This document shows, one piece after another, positions 7,557 to 15,501 of a stretch of DNA of 64,000 nucleotides. The position numbers and the translations under genes were made by a program. Positions within the stretch are counted from its first letter, which is position 1, and every line of letters starts with the position of its first letter. Below the pieces are notes generated by a model, which saw nothing but the letters and a program-made list of their open reading frames with translations, did not search any database and had not been told where the DNA came from. The DNA is from Alloacidobacterium dinghuense (GTDB lineage Bacteria; Acidobacteriota; Terriglobia; Terriglobales; Acidobacteriaceae): assembly GCF_014274465.1 (NCBI RefSeq), contig NZ_CP060394.1, positions 2,046,001 through 2,110,000 on the forward strand, given 5' to 3'.

Positions 7557-8279
7557 TTAAGTCTTCTGGTAATGGCAGGAGTGGAGATCGGTCTTTACCG
7601 GACCAGCGTCAATCTTAAAGCTCCACGCACATCCAAAGTTATTGATGAGTTGTTGTGTGGATTCGAGAAGCTGTACCCACATACTGGGAGGCGGAGGAGA
7701 GGGAGTAGCAGAATTTTCTACATGGCCCTTCTGGACAAGTTCGTCCGTGAGTTTGGTGATGAGGTCAGAGATCTGGTTTGGCGACATATTTCCAAGCTCA
7801 AAAACAGCGCTGTTTTTGGGCAGGCCATCGGATAGTTTGGACTCATCAGGATACGTTGTAGTGACGACGATATGAGGTCCGGCACTTGGTTTGAGACCCC
7901 AGGCTTTGCAGAAGCGCACGCTGCGTTCAACGTCGATTTCGTTGGCCAGGGCCGGGTCGAAAGAGTGGCTCCAGCTTTTCAAAAACCAGACGGCAAGCTG
8001 ATCGTCACCAATTGTGCGGCCAAAGGCTTGGAAGTTCAGATAGAGGTCGTAGAGCCCACCGCTCTTTTCAGGCGCAAGCCATTGCGGATTGCAGATTAGA
8101 AAGAGCGAATAGCTCTTGTATGACTTAGGGATTGGACCAGTGGGCGGCAGGAGAGCCGCACCGTCGACTTGCCCGCTCCATTCGCGCCAACCAGCTTGCG
8201 GAAGAGAACGGAGTGATCGCGTAACGCTAAGCATCGTGCATAAGGCAACCAACGCGGCAGCGAATTTAAGTCTTCGCAT
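7557..8279 (-). CDS. Exported protein of unknown function
   Basis: 240 residues from the ATG at 8279, which has GGAAGGG eight bases upstream; a TTG at 8306 is less likely. Residues 1-25 (MRRLKFAAALVALCTMLSV) form a signal peptide or N-terminal anchor. The mature part contains three Cys, a Pro-rich SPPPPS linker around residue 200, and no motif that I recognise. It is followed directly by a small membrane protein. No function assigned. Confidence 0.6.
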   Translation of the reverse strand: MRRLKFAAALVALCTMLSVTRSLRSLPQAGWREWSGQVDGAALLPPTGPIPKSYKSYSLFLICNPQWLAPEKSGGLYDLYLNFQAFGRTIGDDQLAVWFLKSWSHSFDPALANEIDVERSVRFCKAWGLKPSAGPHIVVTTTYPDESKLSDGLPKNSAVFELGNMSPNQISDLITKLTDELVQKGHVENSATPSPPPPSMWVQLLESTQQLINNFGCAWSFKIDAGPVKTDLHSCHYQKT

Positions 8280-8410
8280 GAGAAGACCCTTCCAGAATAC
8301 GTTCAAGCTTATACCGAATTGCTGAAGGCCGAAGCAAGCAGATTTATCCGCAGCGCATTTTGTCCGTAGTAGAAATCGGAGTATCCTTTCAATCGACCGG
8401 AGGAGAGATC

Positions 8411-8914
8411 TTGAGGAAACTGAGGTTCGTTCTCTGTGCAGCTGGGTTCATTGCGCTTGGCACATCACATCTGTTGGCACAAAGTGGCACCACCTATCGA
8501 GATGGTCCGAGGATTACCTGCGCTTCCGATGATGGCAACAGACACTACTGTGCAGCCGACACGCGATACGGCGTGCGCATGGTGAACCAGAGAAGCAACT
8601 CCCCCTGCAGACAGGGATACAGTTGGGGCTATGACAGACGCGGCATCTGGGTGGATCGAGGGTGTCGCGCTGATTTCGTCGTGAGAGTTCTTTATGGACC
8701 CGGACCAGGCTACCCTCCGCCTCCCGGCGGCGTCATTACTTGCTCGTCTAATAATGGCAGCAGGAATTTCTGCCCGGCAAATACTCGCAACGGAGTGCGC
8801 CTCGTGCGGCAAAGAAGCGATGCCCCATGCCGCAGCGGATACAGCTGGGGATTTGATCAGCGCGGCATCTGGGTTGACCGTGGCTGCAGAGCTGATTTTG
8901 CTCTCGGTCGATAA
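8411..8914 (+). CDS. DUF3011 domain protein, two tandem repeats, exported
   Basis: 167 residues from the TTG at 8411, chosen because GGAGGAGAG lies just upstream and the product then begins with a clean signal peptide (cleavage near LLAQ-SG). The mature protein is two DUF3011 repeats of about 55 residues, each with the pattern ITCxS...YC/FC...R.VRxVxQRS...PCRxGYSWGxDxRGIWVDRGCRADF. The four Cys per repeat probably form disulphides. They are separated by a Gly/Pro linker (GPGPGYPPPPGG). DUF3011 is a small extracellular domain of unknown function, proposed lectin-like. The repeats are very similar, suggesting recent internal duplication. Confidence 0.82.
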   Translation: MRKLRFVLCAAGFIALGTSHLLAQSGTTYRDGPRITCASDDGNRHYCAADTRYGVRMVNQRSNSPCRQGYSWGYDRRGIWVDRGCRADFVVRVLYGPGPGYPPPPGGVITCSSNNGSRNFCPANTRNGVRLVRQRSDAPCRSGYSWGFDQRGIWVDRGCRADFALGR

Positions 8915-8931
8915 TGAGAAGCGGTAAGGAA

Positions 8932-8959
8932 AAAGGCCTCCGGCGAACCGGAGGCCTTT
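8932..8959. terminator. Bidirectional rho-independent terminator
   Basis: 12-bp perfect stem AAAGGCCTCCGG / CCGGAGGCCTTT with a CGAA tetraloop. T-rich or A-rich flanks on both sides let it serve both the DUF3011 gene and the convergent formaldehyde dehydrogenase gene, each ending within 20 bases. A near copy of this stem occurs at 10754-10782. Confidence 0.9.
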
Positions 8960-8972
8960 CCATTTTGCTGTT

Positions 8973-10169
8973 CTACGCAGCCTTTCCAAGATAGCCGTTC
9001 GGGTCGAGCACATATTTCTTCGCCGCGCCCTTATCGAAGTCGGCATAGCCTTTAGGAGCATCGTCGAGACTGATAACGGTTGCGTTCACAATCTTCGCAA
9101 TCGGCAATCGGTCGTGCAGAATCGCCTGCATGAGCTGGCGATTGTATTGCAGCACAGGGGCCTGGCCGGTGTGGAAGTGCAAGGAGCGTGACCACCCTTT
9201 TCCGAAACGAATTTTGAGGACCCCTTTCTTCGCGTCTTCGTTCGGCGCGCCTGGGTCTTCGACAACATACAGCCCGGGAATGCCGACACCGCCCGCAACA
9301 AAGGTGATGCCCATCAATTGATTCAGCACGCTTGCTGGTGCGGCCTCGTTTGATTTTCCGTGAGAGCTCGCTTCGAAGCCGACAGCATCGACAGCTGCAT
9401 CGACTTCCGGCACCCCGACGAGTTGCTCGATTTGCGCTGAAAGATCGTCATGCTTGCTGATATCAATCGTCTCGAAACCCATCTTCTTTGCGTGAGCCAG
9501 TCGTTCGGTATTCCTGTCGCCGACGATAGTGACCGCTGCACCAAGGATCTGGGATGCGGCGGCAGCGGCCATTCCAACTGGACCCGCGCCGGCAATATAA
9601 ACGATGGAACCAACCTCAACGCCGGCAGATTTCGCACCGTGATATCCCGTAGGCAGAATGTCGGAGAGCATCGTAAGGTCCTTGATCTTCGACATGGCCT
9701 GATCTTTGTCCGGAAATTTGAGCAGGTTGAAATCGGCGTATGGAACGAGAACATACTGTGCCTGTCCACCAACCCAACCGCCCATATCAACGTATCCGTA
9801 GGCGCCGCCGGGCTGCTGCGGATTCACATTGAGACAAACGCCAGTGTGACGTTCGCGACATGCGCGGCAGCGTCCGCAGGCGATGTTGAATGGAACTGAA
9901 ACAAGATCGCCGACGTTGATGAATTCAACGTCCTTTCCCTTCTCGATAACCTCGCCTGTGATTTCGTGACCGAGAATCAAGCCTTTGGGAGCAGTGGTGC
10001 GGCCCCGCACCATGTGCTGATCGGAGCCGCAGATGTTGGTCGAGACAATCTTCAGAATCGCTCCGTGCTCAATGGAGCGGCCCTGAGGCGTCTGCATTTT
10101 CGGAAAATCGATGGATTGGACCTCTACCTTGCCGGGGCCCATGTAAGCAACACCACGATTCGTGGCCAT
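8973..10169 (-). CDS. fdhA: Glutathione-independent formaldehyde dehydrogenase (zinc-type ADH)
   Basis: 398 residues, the usual length for the Pseudomonas putida-type enzyme that oxidises formaldehyde to formate with NAD+ without added glutathione. It has the catalytic-zinc Cys in STNICGSDQHM, GHE after it, the structural-zinc loop CGRCRACRERHTGVC (four Cys), the long FDH-type insertion with QPGGAYGYVDMGGWVGGQ, and the Rossmann motif AGAGPVGMAAA. GGAGG lies just before the ATG. It is cytoplasmic. A GlcG/HbpS gene follows 60 bp behind its upstream end on the same strand, possibly separately expressed. Other aldehydes or alcohols cannot be excluded as substrates. Confidence 0.88.
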   Translation of the reverse strand: MATNRGVAYMGPGKVEVQSIDFPKMQTPQGRSIEHGAILKIVSTNICGSDQHMVRGRTTAPKGLILGHEITGEVIEKGKDVEFINVGDLVSVPFNIACGRCRACRERHTGVCLNVNPQQPGGAYGYVDMGGWVGGQAQYVLVPYADFNLLKFPDKDQAMSKIKDLTMLSDILPTGYHGAKSAGVEVGSIVYIAGAGPVGMAAAAASQILGAAVTIVGDRNTERLAHAKKMGFETIDISKHDDLSAQIEQLVGVPEVDAAVDAVGFEASSHGKSNEAAPASVLNQLMGITFVAGGVGIPGLYVVEDPGAPNEDAKKGVLKIRFGKGWSRSLHFHTGQAPVLQYNRQLMQAILHDRLPIAKIVNATVISLDDAPKGYADFDKGAAKKYVLDPNGYLGKAA

Positions 10170-10230
10170 GGTTCCTCCGTGATACCGCTGTGAATGTCTT
10201 AAGGTTTACGTTAATGCGATGGTCTGCGGA

Positions 10231-10647
10231 TTAGAAGGCTGCGACGCCCGCTTCTGCCACTGCGTGGTCCTGATCCCCTGAGCCGCCGCTGACTCCGATG
10301 GAGCCGACAACTGTGTCGCCGCTCTTCAATGGAATACCGCCGGCGAAGATCATGATCTTTCCATCGTTCGATGCATGGATTCCGAAAAACTGGCTGCCGC
10401 TTTGCGAATGCTTCGCCAGATCCTTCGTCGAAATATCAAATGCGCGTGAGGTAAATGCCTTCTTCTGCGAAATATCGATGCTGCCGATCCACGCGCCCGG
10501 CATGCGAATAAATGCAACAAGGTTCGCGCCCTCATCAGCCACAGCGATGTTCATCGGCTGACCGATCTCCTGCGCCTTCTTTTCTGCCGCTGCGATGACG
10601 CGCCGCGCGTCTTCAAGTGATACACCTGTCTTCTGCTGTGCTGCCAT
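10231..10647 (-). CDS. GlcG/HbpS family protein
   Basis: 138 residues covering the whole GlcG/HbpS domain (PF03928): LEDARRVIAAAEKKAQEIG, MNIAVADEGANLVAFIRM, KKAFTSRAF, and the Gly-rich end GGIPLKSGDTVVGSIGVSGGSGDQD. Members bind haem or corrins, or accompany glycolate and diol metabolism; the exact ligand is not visible here. No signal peptide. It lies upstream of fdhA on the same strand, which may point to a shared link with C1 or aldehyde oxidation, but that is conjecture. Confidence 0.85.
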   Translation of the reverse strand: MAAQQKTGVSLEDARRVIAAAEKKAQEIGQPMNIAVADEGANLVAFIRMPGAWIGSIDISQKKAFTSRAFDISTKDLAKHSQSGSQFFGIHASNDGKIMIFAGGIPLKSGDTVVGSIGVSGGSGDQDHAVAEAGVAAF

Positions 10648-10753
10648 TGGTCTTCCTTTCGTGTATGCAACTGAGATGAGGTGAACTGCGCCTCATATCT
10701 TATGTGATGCGAACGAAACGTGGATAAAAGCTGCGTGCGCCAAATCAAAAAAT

Positions 10754-10782
10754 AAAGGCCCCCGGGCAAACCGGAGGCCTTT
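10754..10782 (-). terminator. Rho-independent terminator downstream of atpE
   Basis: 12-bp stem AAAGGCCCCCGG / CCGGAGGCCTTT with one C-A mismatch and a GCAAA loop. On the minus strand it is followed by TTTATTTTTTGATTTG, a good T-run. It lies 26 bases after the atpE stop and closes the F0 operon. Confidence 0.88.
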
Positions 10783-10807
10783 CTGAATTCTAATCCGCAA
10801 ACTGCGA

Positions 10808-11113
10808 TTAGCTCACCTTGGCGAAAATAATCAGCAGGGTGAAGAGTGCCAGCGACTCGATGAAGGCGAGGCCAAGAACCAGCACAAGCTGGATGCCGGC
10901 GCGTGCGCCAGGGTTACGTGCCATTGCCTCGGCTGCGGAGCCCGCGACGCGGCCCTGTCCAAGGCCACAAAGACCGGAAGCGATGGCCATGCCGATACCG
11001 GCGCCAATGGGAACCCAGCTGGGAGCGGAGCTTCCGCCAGTCGACTGTGCAAACGCGGGCGATGCCATGCAGAGGACGGCCAGCGTCATGAAGATGTATT
11101 GCAGTTTGCGCAT
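10808..11113 (-). CDS. atpE: F0F1 ATP synthase subunit c with signal-like N-terminus
   Basis: 101 residues from the ATG at 11113, which has AAGGAG in front; upstream in-frame ATGs lack this. The ring-forming hairpin is clear: helix 1 IGAGIGMAIASGLCGLGQGR, the polar loop AEAMARNPGA, and helix 2 LVLGLAFIESLALFTLLI with the ion-binding Glu. The N-terminus (MRKLQYIFMTLAVLCMASPAFAQSTGG) is a convincing cleavable signal peptide, which most bacterial c subunits lack. The c subunit forms the rotor that couples ion flow to F1. Last gene of the F0 cluster, 129 bp after atpB. Confidence 0.93.
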   Translation of the reverse strand: MRKLQYIFMTLAVLCMASPAFAQSTGGSSAPSWVPIGAGIGMAIASGLCGLGQGRVAGSAAEAMARNPGARAGIQLVLVLGLAFIESLALFTLLIIFAKVS

Positions 11114-11242
11114 TGTATTTCTCCTTGCCTCCTTAAAATGTGCCATCAGTGGGTGGTTGAGGCTCACCGTGCTGGCCCCCTCACGCTCATGGCCGCGTTG
11201 TCGAAGTGGAAGCAGAACTCCGGACGCGAAACCTTTTCTGGA

Positions 11243-11986
11243 TCAGTGCGTCTCGTGCGCCGTCGCTTCGCCGAGATAAATCATCGTCAGCAGCATGAAG
11301 ACGTACGCCTGAATTAAAGCAACGCCGAGATGCAGTCCGAGGAAGATCACCGGGACGGCAATCGGCACCAGCGAAAAGAAGACCAGCGTCAGCAGATCGC
11401 TGGCAAACATGTTTGCGTAAAGACGAACTGTGAGCGACATGACACGCGCCAGGTTCGAGATGATCTCAATCGGGAACATCAAAAATGAGATCCACCAGAT
11501 CGGGCCCATGAAGTGCTTCAGGTAACCAATCGGTCCCTGCGCACGCACACCGTGCCAGTTGTAATAAATAAACGTAAGTATGGCGATGCCCAGCGGAACC
11601 ACGGGGTCTGCGGTCGGCGTTAGAATTCCGGGAAACAGGCCCATGATGTTGCACAGCAGCGTAAAGAGCAGAATCGCAGTTGCGTATGGAAGATGCGCCT
11701 CATAGCCATGCTGCCCCATGACGGACTGCGCCTGCTCATCCACAAACCCGTGGACCATCTCCGCAAGATGCTGGATACTTCCCGGTTTCTCGACACTCAG
11801 GCTCGCCCGGACAACAATGAAGAACAGAATGAGGAAGAGGACAACCAGCAGCTCAAGCGTGAACGCGTTATTAAGGGGAGCGGTAGGCTGCGCAGGATAG
11901 ATGTTCAGCTTGTTGAGCAGCGCGGTGATCGACGCGCCGAAGAGCTGATTAAGCAGAGTTGTGATTGCGACAAGTATGCTGTGCAT
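11243..11986 (-). CDS. atpB: F0F1 ATP synthase subunit a
   Basis: 247 residues, multi-pass membrane stator protein that provides the proton half-channels beside the c-ring. The conserved helix with ISNLARVMSLTVRLYANMF holds the essential Arg, followed by the typical ALIQAYVFMLLTMIYL helix at the C-terminus. It lies 52 bp after atpI and before atpE. The F1 genes and subunit b are not in the window, so the F0 cluster is separate from F1. Confidence 0.95.
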   Translation of the reverse strand: MHSILVAITTLLNQLFGASITALLNKLNIYPAQPTAPLNNAFTLELLVVLFLILFFIVVRASLSVEKPGSIQHLAEMVHGFVDEQAQSVMGQHGYEAHLPYATAILLFTLLCNIMGLFPGILTPTADPVVPLGIAILTFIYYNWHGVRAQGPIGYLKHFMGPIWWISFLMFPIEIISNLARVMSLTVRLYANMFASDLLTLVFFSLVPIAVPVIFLGLHLGVALIQAYVFMLLTMIYLGEATAHETH

Positions 11987-12038
11987 GGCTTCCTAGAAAA
12001 CGTATCAGAACCTGTAGGTATTTTGCTGCGGATGTCCG

Positions 12039-12449
12039 TCAGGAACGAATCACGCGCACGGCCTCGACGGTCAGGGCAAAAATCCCTAGAACCAGGCCGC
12101 CTACCAGCGCGTAAACCGATCCATGCAAACACTTTAGACTACCATAAAGTATGCCACCGGCAAGCACTAAACGGAGTAAAAAGGTGGTCAAAACGCGGCC
12201 CGTTCCGGTTGTTTTCTGGTTATCGAGTCGGGCATTGATAAAGGCCACCAGCCGTTGCCATTCCCACAACCCGGTTGCGGAAATAATGGTTCCGGCGAGA
12301 ACCAAAGCTCCGGTCTGCCAGCCGTAAACAAACGCCAATACAAGAGCCAGCACAATGCCGAGGATCGCCGTCGTTTTGAGGGCGCGATGAAGAGCCGCTT
12401 TTAAGTCAGCGTCAGTAAAGTCGAAGAGTGGGTGAGCGCTTTCTGTCAC
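12039..12449 (-). CDS. atpI: ATP synthase subunit I-like membrane protein
   Basis: 136 residues from a GTG whose first base is the last base of the atpZ stop codon (TAGTG), so translation is coupled. It has four hydrophobic helices (TAILGIVLALVLAFVYGW, LVLAGTIISATGLWEW, FLLRLVLAGGILYGSL and ALVGGLVLGIFALTVEAV) in the ATP_synt_I pattern. AtpI assists c-ring assembly. The position directly before atpB supports the call; the family is weakly conserved. An upstream in-frame extension to 12581 would overlap atpZ and is rejected. Confidence 0.8.
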   Translation of the reverse strand: MTESAHPLFDFTDADLKAALHRALKTTAILGIVLALVLAFVYGWQTGALVLAGTIISATGLWEWQRLVAFINARLDNQKTTGTGRVLTTFLLRLVLAGGILYGSLKCLHGSVYALVGGLVLGIFALTVEAVRVIRS

Positions 12450-12709
12450 TACGTGTCTTTTCCTGAGGCGGCAACCAGCCGGAAGATTTGAATAAACCCT
12501 GCCACCGATCCGAGAATGATACCCACAAGATAGATCCAGTGCTGATGCAGCCACTTGTCGAGAAGTACGCCCAGCACCCATCCTATAAAAACTGCCGCTG
12601 GAAGAATAAACGCGATCTGCGTCAGCTTCTCGGCGCGTAACAGCGAGCCCATTCCGCCATCATCGGGTTTCGCGTCAGGTTTTTTCGAGGGTGGATTATG
12701 AAAGGCCAT
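12449..12709 (-). CDS. atpZ: AtpZ/AtpI family protein
   Basis: 86 residues. A Lys/Pro-rich start is followed by two transmembrane helices: LTQIAFILPAAVFIGWVLGVLLDKW, with the conserved G-x-x-L-D-K/R end, and WIYLVGIILGSVAGFIQIFRLV. This is the AtpZ pattern, a putative Mg/Ca channel or F0 assembly partner. It is the first gene of the cluster. No Shine-Dalgarno is visible before the ATG, and the putative 5' leader is only about 16 nt. Confidence 0.85.
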   Translation of the reverse strand: MAFHNPPSKKPDAKPDDGGMGSLLRAEKLTQIAFILPAAVFIGWVLGVLLDKWLHQHWIYLVGIILGSVAGFIQIFRLVAASGKDT

Positions 12710-12731
12710 CGGTTACAGATACTCGAAGGTT

Positions 12732-12760
12732 GTTATATCAAGCTAAGAGCCGGTCAGCAA
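12732..12760 (-). promoter_or_regulatory. atpZ: Candidate atp operon promoter overlapping a repeat unit
   Basis: On the minus strand, TTGCTG (12755-12760) and TATAAC (12732-12737) are 17 bases apart, about 22 bases before the atpZ ATG. The spacer is almost filled by the first repeat unit (12741-12758), so a protein bound there would block this promoter. The -35 match is weak. Confidence 0.4.
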
Positions 12761-12924
12761 TAATGCTGTCAGCTAAGAACCGGTTAGCTAAGAAGCGGTC
12801 AGCGAAAAAACCTTGCGCTGAAGCATGGAGGCGAAAAGGGCATTTGTTGGACGATGAAATCGCTAGCCGGCTTTTAGCTGACCGTCCTTGAGCTAACCGG
12901 AGTTCAGCTGACCGCTTCTTAGCT
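12741..12924. repeat. Inverted array of four plus four 18-bp units at 15-bp period
   Basis: Left arm: units at 12741, 12756, 12771 and 12786, each 18 bp and overlapping the next by AGC. The consensus is AGCTAAGAACCGGTCAGC; the second unit is degenerate. Right arm: the same unit in reverse complement at 12862, 12877, 12892 and 12907, again exactly 15 bp apart. The innermost left unit (12786-12803) and the outermost right unit (12907-12924) are perfect inverted copies. The arms flank 58 bp. A -10-like TATACT for lysS lies at 12935-12940, 11 bp beyond the last unit. It looks like a multi-site operator or a cruciform/hairpin element in the divergent atpZ-lysS spacer. No known family recognised. 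Confidence 0.85.
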
Positions 12925-12983
12925 TCCCCAACGCTATACTGACATTTACCTATTTCCAAAATTGCAGCAATTGAGGCATCGAC

Positions 12984-14630
12984 GTGTTTGAATCCGAGTT
13001 CGAGCGGAATCTTTTCGCTCTTCGCAAGGAGAAGCTGAGCCAGATCACCGCTCTTGGGCAGCAGGCTTACCCGAATCAATACATCTCTTCCCACTCCATC
13101 GCCGACATCTGGCAGAAGTACCGCGAAGCCACGGGAGAAGAGCTTGAGGCGAATCGCGTTGAAGTTTCGATTGCCGGACGCCTGATGGCAATTCGCGGCC
13201 AGGGCAAGGCCGGCTTCGCGCACCTGCAGCAGAATGGCGAGCGCTTGCAGATCTACGTCCGCAAAGATGATGTCGGCGAAACCGCATTCCAGCTTTACAA
13301 GCTGCTCGATCTTGGCGACCACATCGGCGTAACCGGCTATCTCTTCCGCACGCGTACGGGAGAGCTGTCCGTCCACGTGCAGACCATTAGCTTTCTCTCG
13401 AAGGCCATGCTGGCGCTTCCGGAAAAATATCACGGCCTGTCAGATGTTGAACTGCGCTACCGCCAGCGCTATGTCGATCTCTTCATGAACACGCCGCTTA
13501 ACGAAGGCGGCTTCGACGAGATCAATGTGCGCAACGTCTTCGTAAAGCGCGCGCAGGTGCTGAAGGCGATGCGAAATTTCTTCGATGCGCGGGGCTACAT
13601 CGAAGTGGAAACACCGATGATGCAGCCCATCGCAGGAGGCGCGGCGGCGCGGCCCTTCGTGACGCATCACAACACGCTTGACATGGATCTATTCCTGCGT
13701 ATTGCGCCTGAACTCTACCTGAAGCGTCTCGTCGTAGGTGGAATCGATCGCGTGTATGAGATCAATCGCAACTTCCGCAACGAAGGCATCTCGACGCAAC
13801 ACAATCCTGAGTTCACGATGCTTGAGTTCTATCAGGCATACGCGAACTATCACGACCTGATGCAGTTAACAGAAGAGCTGATCAAGTATGTCGCCAAAGA
13901 AGTAAATGGCACACTCATCACGCACTTCAATGGCGATGAGATTGACCTGTCGAAGTGGCGGCGCTTCTCGATGCGCGAAGCGATCATTGAGTTCTGGCCT
14001 GAGAGTGCGGGAACAAAGCCTTCGATGGAAACCTTCAATAGCTGGCAGGCCCTCTCGGCACTGCTACTGAAGGCTGAAGAACTCATCGAACAAACTGTCG
14101 ATATGACAACTTTTCCGGATCCAGATGACACAATTGAGAAGATTCAATGGATTCACTATCGACTCTCATCGCTAAGAAGAGCTTTAGAAGGTCATCAGTC
14201 CGCGGGAAGAGCTATCGCCGACCTTTTTGAATTTATTGCCGAGGATCACTTGATTCAGCCGACGATCATCTACGATTTCCCTCTCGCCATCTCGCCCTTG
14301 TCCAAACAAAAGCCCGACGAGCCGGAGTGGGTAGAGCGCTTTGAGTTCTACATCGGCGGATTCGAAGTGGGAAACGCCTTCAGCGAGTTGAACGATCCCG
14401 AAGAGCAGCGTAAGCGTTTCGAGCAGCAGATCACCCAGCGCGAACACGGTGACGACGAAGCCCATCAGATGGATGAAGACTATGTTCGCGCCTTGTCCTA
14501 CGGGCTTCCCCCGACTGGAGGAGAGGGTATCGGCATCGATCGGCTGACCATGATCCTCACAGGAGCAAGGTCCATTCGCGATGTGATTCTCTTTCCGCTG
14601 CTGAGGCCACAGAGAGAATCTGAAGAATAA
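12984..14630 (+). CDS. lysS: Lysyl-tRNA synthetase, class II
   Basis: 548 residues. An N-terminal OB-fold anticodon-binding domain ([31 protein letters not shown]) is followed by the class II core: motif 1 around [22 protein letters not shown], motif 2 around [24 protein letters not shown], and motif 3 [21 protein letters not shown]. The start is GTG at 12984. The protein is about 45 residues longer than the common form; the extra length is a charged helical stretch around residues 350-410, between motifs 2 and 3. It charges tRNA-Lys in the cytoplasm and is transcribed divergently from the atp cluster. Confidence 0.95.
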   Translation: MFESEFERNLFALRKEKLSQITALGQQAYPNQYISSHSIADIWQKYREATGEELEANRVEVSIAGRLMAIRGQGKAGFAHLQQNGERLQIYVRKDDVGETAFQLYKLLDLGDHIGVTGYLFRTRTGELSVHVQTISFLSKAMLALPEKYHGLSDVELRYRQRYVDLFMNTPLNEGGFDEINVRNVFVKRAQVLKAMRNFFDARGYIEVETPMMQPIAGGAAARPFVTHHNTLDMDLFLRIAPELYLKRLVVGGIDRVYEINRNFRNEGISTQHNPEFTMLEFYQAYANYHDLMQLTEELIKYVAKEVNGTLITHFNGDEIDLSKWRRFSMREAIIEFWPESAGTKPSMETFNSWQALSALLLKAEELIEQTVDMTTFPDPDDTIEKIQWIHYRLSSLRRALEGHQSAGRAIADLFEFIAEDHLIQPTIIYDFPLAISPLSKQKPDEPEWVERFEFYIGGFEVGNAFSELNDPEEQRKRFEQQITQREHGDDEAHQMDEDYVRALSYGLPPTGGEGIGIDRLTMILTGARSIRDVILFPLLRPQRESEE

Positions 14631-14640
14631 CGTTACCGCT

Positions 14641-14726
14641 GTCATCCTGAGCGAAGAGTGCGGACGCGAATCGGGACTTGCGCTGAGGACAAGAGAAAGC
14701 AGATCCTTCGCTGCGCTCAGGATGAC
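14641..14726. repeat. Intergenic inverted repeat between lysS and map
   Basis: GTCATCCTGAGCG at 14641-14653 is repeated inverted as CGCTCAGGATGAC at 14714-14726, a perfect 13-bp match around a 60-bp centre. It sits exactly between the convergent lysS and map genes. A degenerate partial copy occurs near 52724. There is no T-run. It looks like a dispersed intergenic element that may also stabilise both 3' ends. Confidence 0.7.
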
Positions 14727-14736
14727 AACTAAACAA

Positions 14737-15480
14737 CTACGCGGCAGTAAGAATCAATGGCTCGTCCTTTGTGATCATCAACGTGTGTTCATGATGCGCT
14801 GCGAGCCCTCGATCCGCTGTGCGCATCGTCCAGCCGTCACGAGCCAGAAATGCGCGGCTCGACTGGCTGGCGATGATCGGCTCGATGGTGATGACCAGTC
14901 CCTCGGTCAAGACCTCCCTAGCCTGGGGATCGGCAAAATTCGGAACGCTCGGCTTCTCGTGAATGGTGCGGCCGATCCCATGTCCGCACAGCTGGTGAAC
15001 CACGAAGAATCCGCTCCTGCGGACTTCCGCTTCCACGGCACGGCCGATTTCATTCACGCGATTTCCGGCGCGGGCAGTATGCAACGCCTGCTGGAACGCG
15101 CTTTGGGCACAGGCGGCGAGACGCTGGCCGATCTGCGATCCATCTCCAACTACGACTGTCTCGGCGGCATCTGCCATGAAGCCATCTTTCTCGATCGTCA
15201 CATCTAGCTTGAGAAGGTCACCCTCGCGAAGTCTCCGCTTGCCTGGAATGCCATGCACAATCTCGTCATTCACGCTGATGCAACTTACGCCGGGAAATCC
15301 GTAGACCAGCGCTGGAGCCGAACGCGCTCCATGATCGCGCATCATCTCTGCGCCGACGGCATCCAGCTCCGCAGTCGTCGCACCGGAGCGAGCGGCGCTT
15401 TTCATAGCCTCCAGCATTCTCCGAACGATGCGACCTGCGGCCTTCATCCCTTCCAATTCTTCCGGCGTCTTGATGGACAT
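14737..15480 (-). CDS. map: Methionine aminopeptidase, type I
   Basis: 247 residues, standard type Ia length. It removes the initiator Met from nascent proteins. Metal ligands can be placed in the family pattern: KLDVTIEKDGFMADAAETVVVGD (two Asp), VHQLCGHGIGRTIHE (His), LTEGLVITIEPI (Glu) and the final Glu in the HHEHTLMITKD region. GAGG precedes the ATG. It lies 21 bp after the phosphodiesterase gene on the same strand; no secY/adk neighbourhood is present here, so this may be an extra copy. Confidence 0.94.
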   Translation of the reverse strand: MSIKTPEELEGMKAAGRIVRRMLEAMKSAARSGATTAELDAVGAEMMRDHGARSAPALVYGFPGVSCISVNDEIVHGIPGKRRLREGDLLKLDVTIEKDGFMADAAETVVVGDGSQIGQRLAACAQSAFQQALHTARAGNRVNEIGRAVEAEVRRSGFFVVHQLCGHGIGRTIHEKPSVPNFADPQAREVLTEGLVITIEPIIASQSSRAFLARDGWTMRTADRGLAAHHEHTLMITKDEPLILTAA

Positions 15481-15501
15481 GGTAACCTCGCTTGAATCTC
15501 G

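Noticed and set aside
12738-13433. 231-residue open frame on the minus strand over lysS and the repeat array, with a 5-residue period (ADRFL-type)
   Set aside because: Almost all of it is antisense to lysS. The 5-residue period simply reflects the 15-bp DNA repeats, and the A-D-R/S pattern lacks the central Leu/Phe of real pentapeptide repeats.
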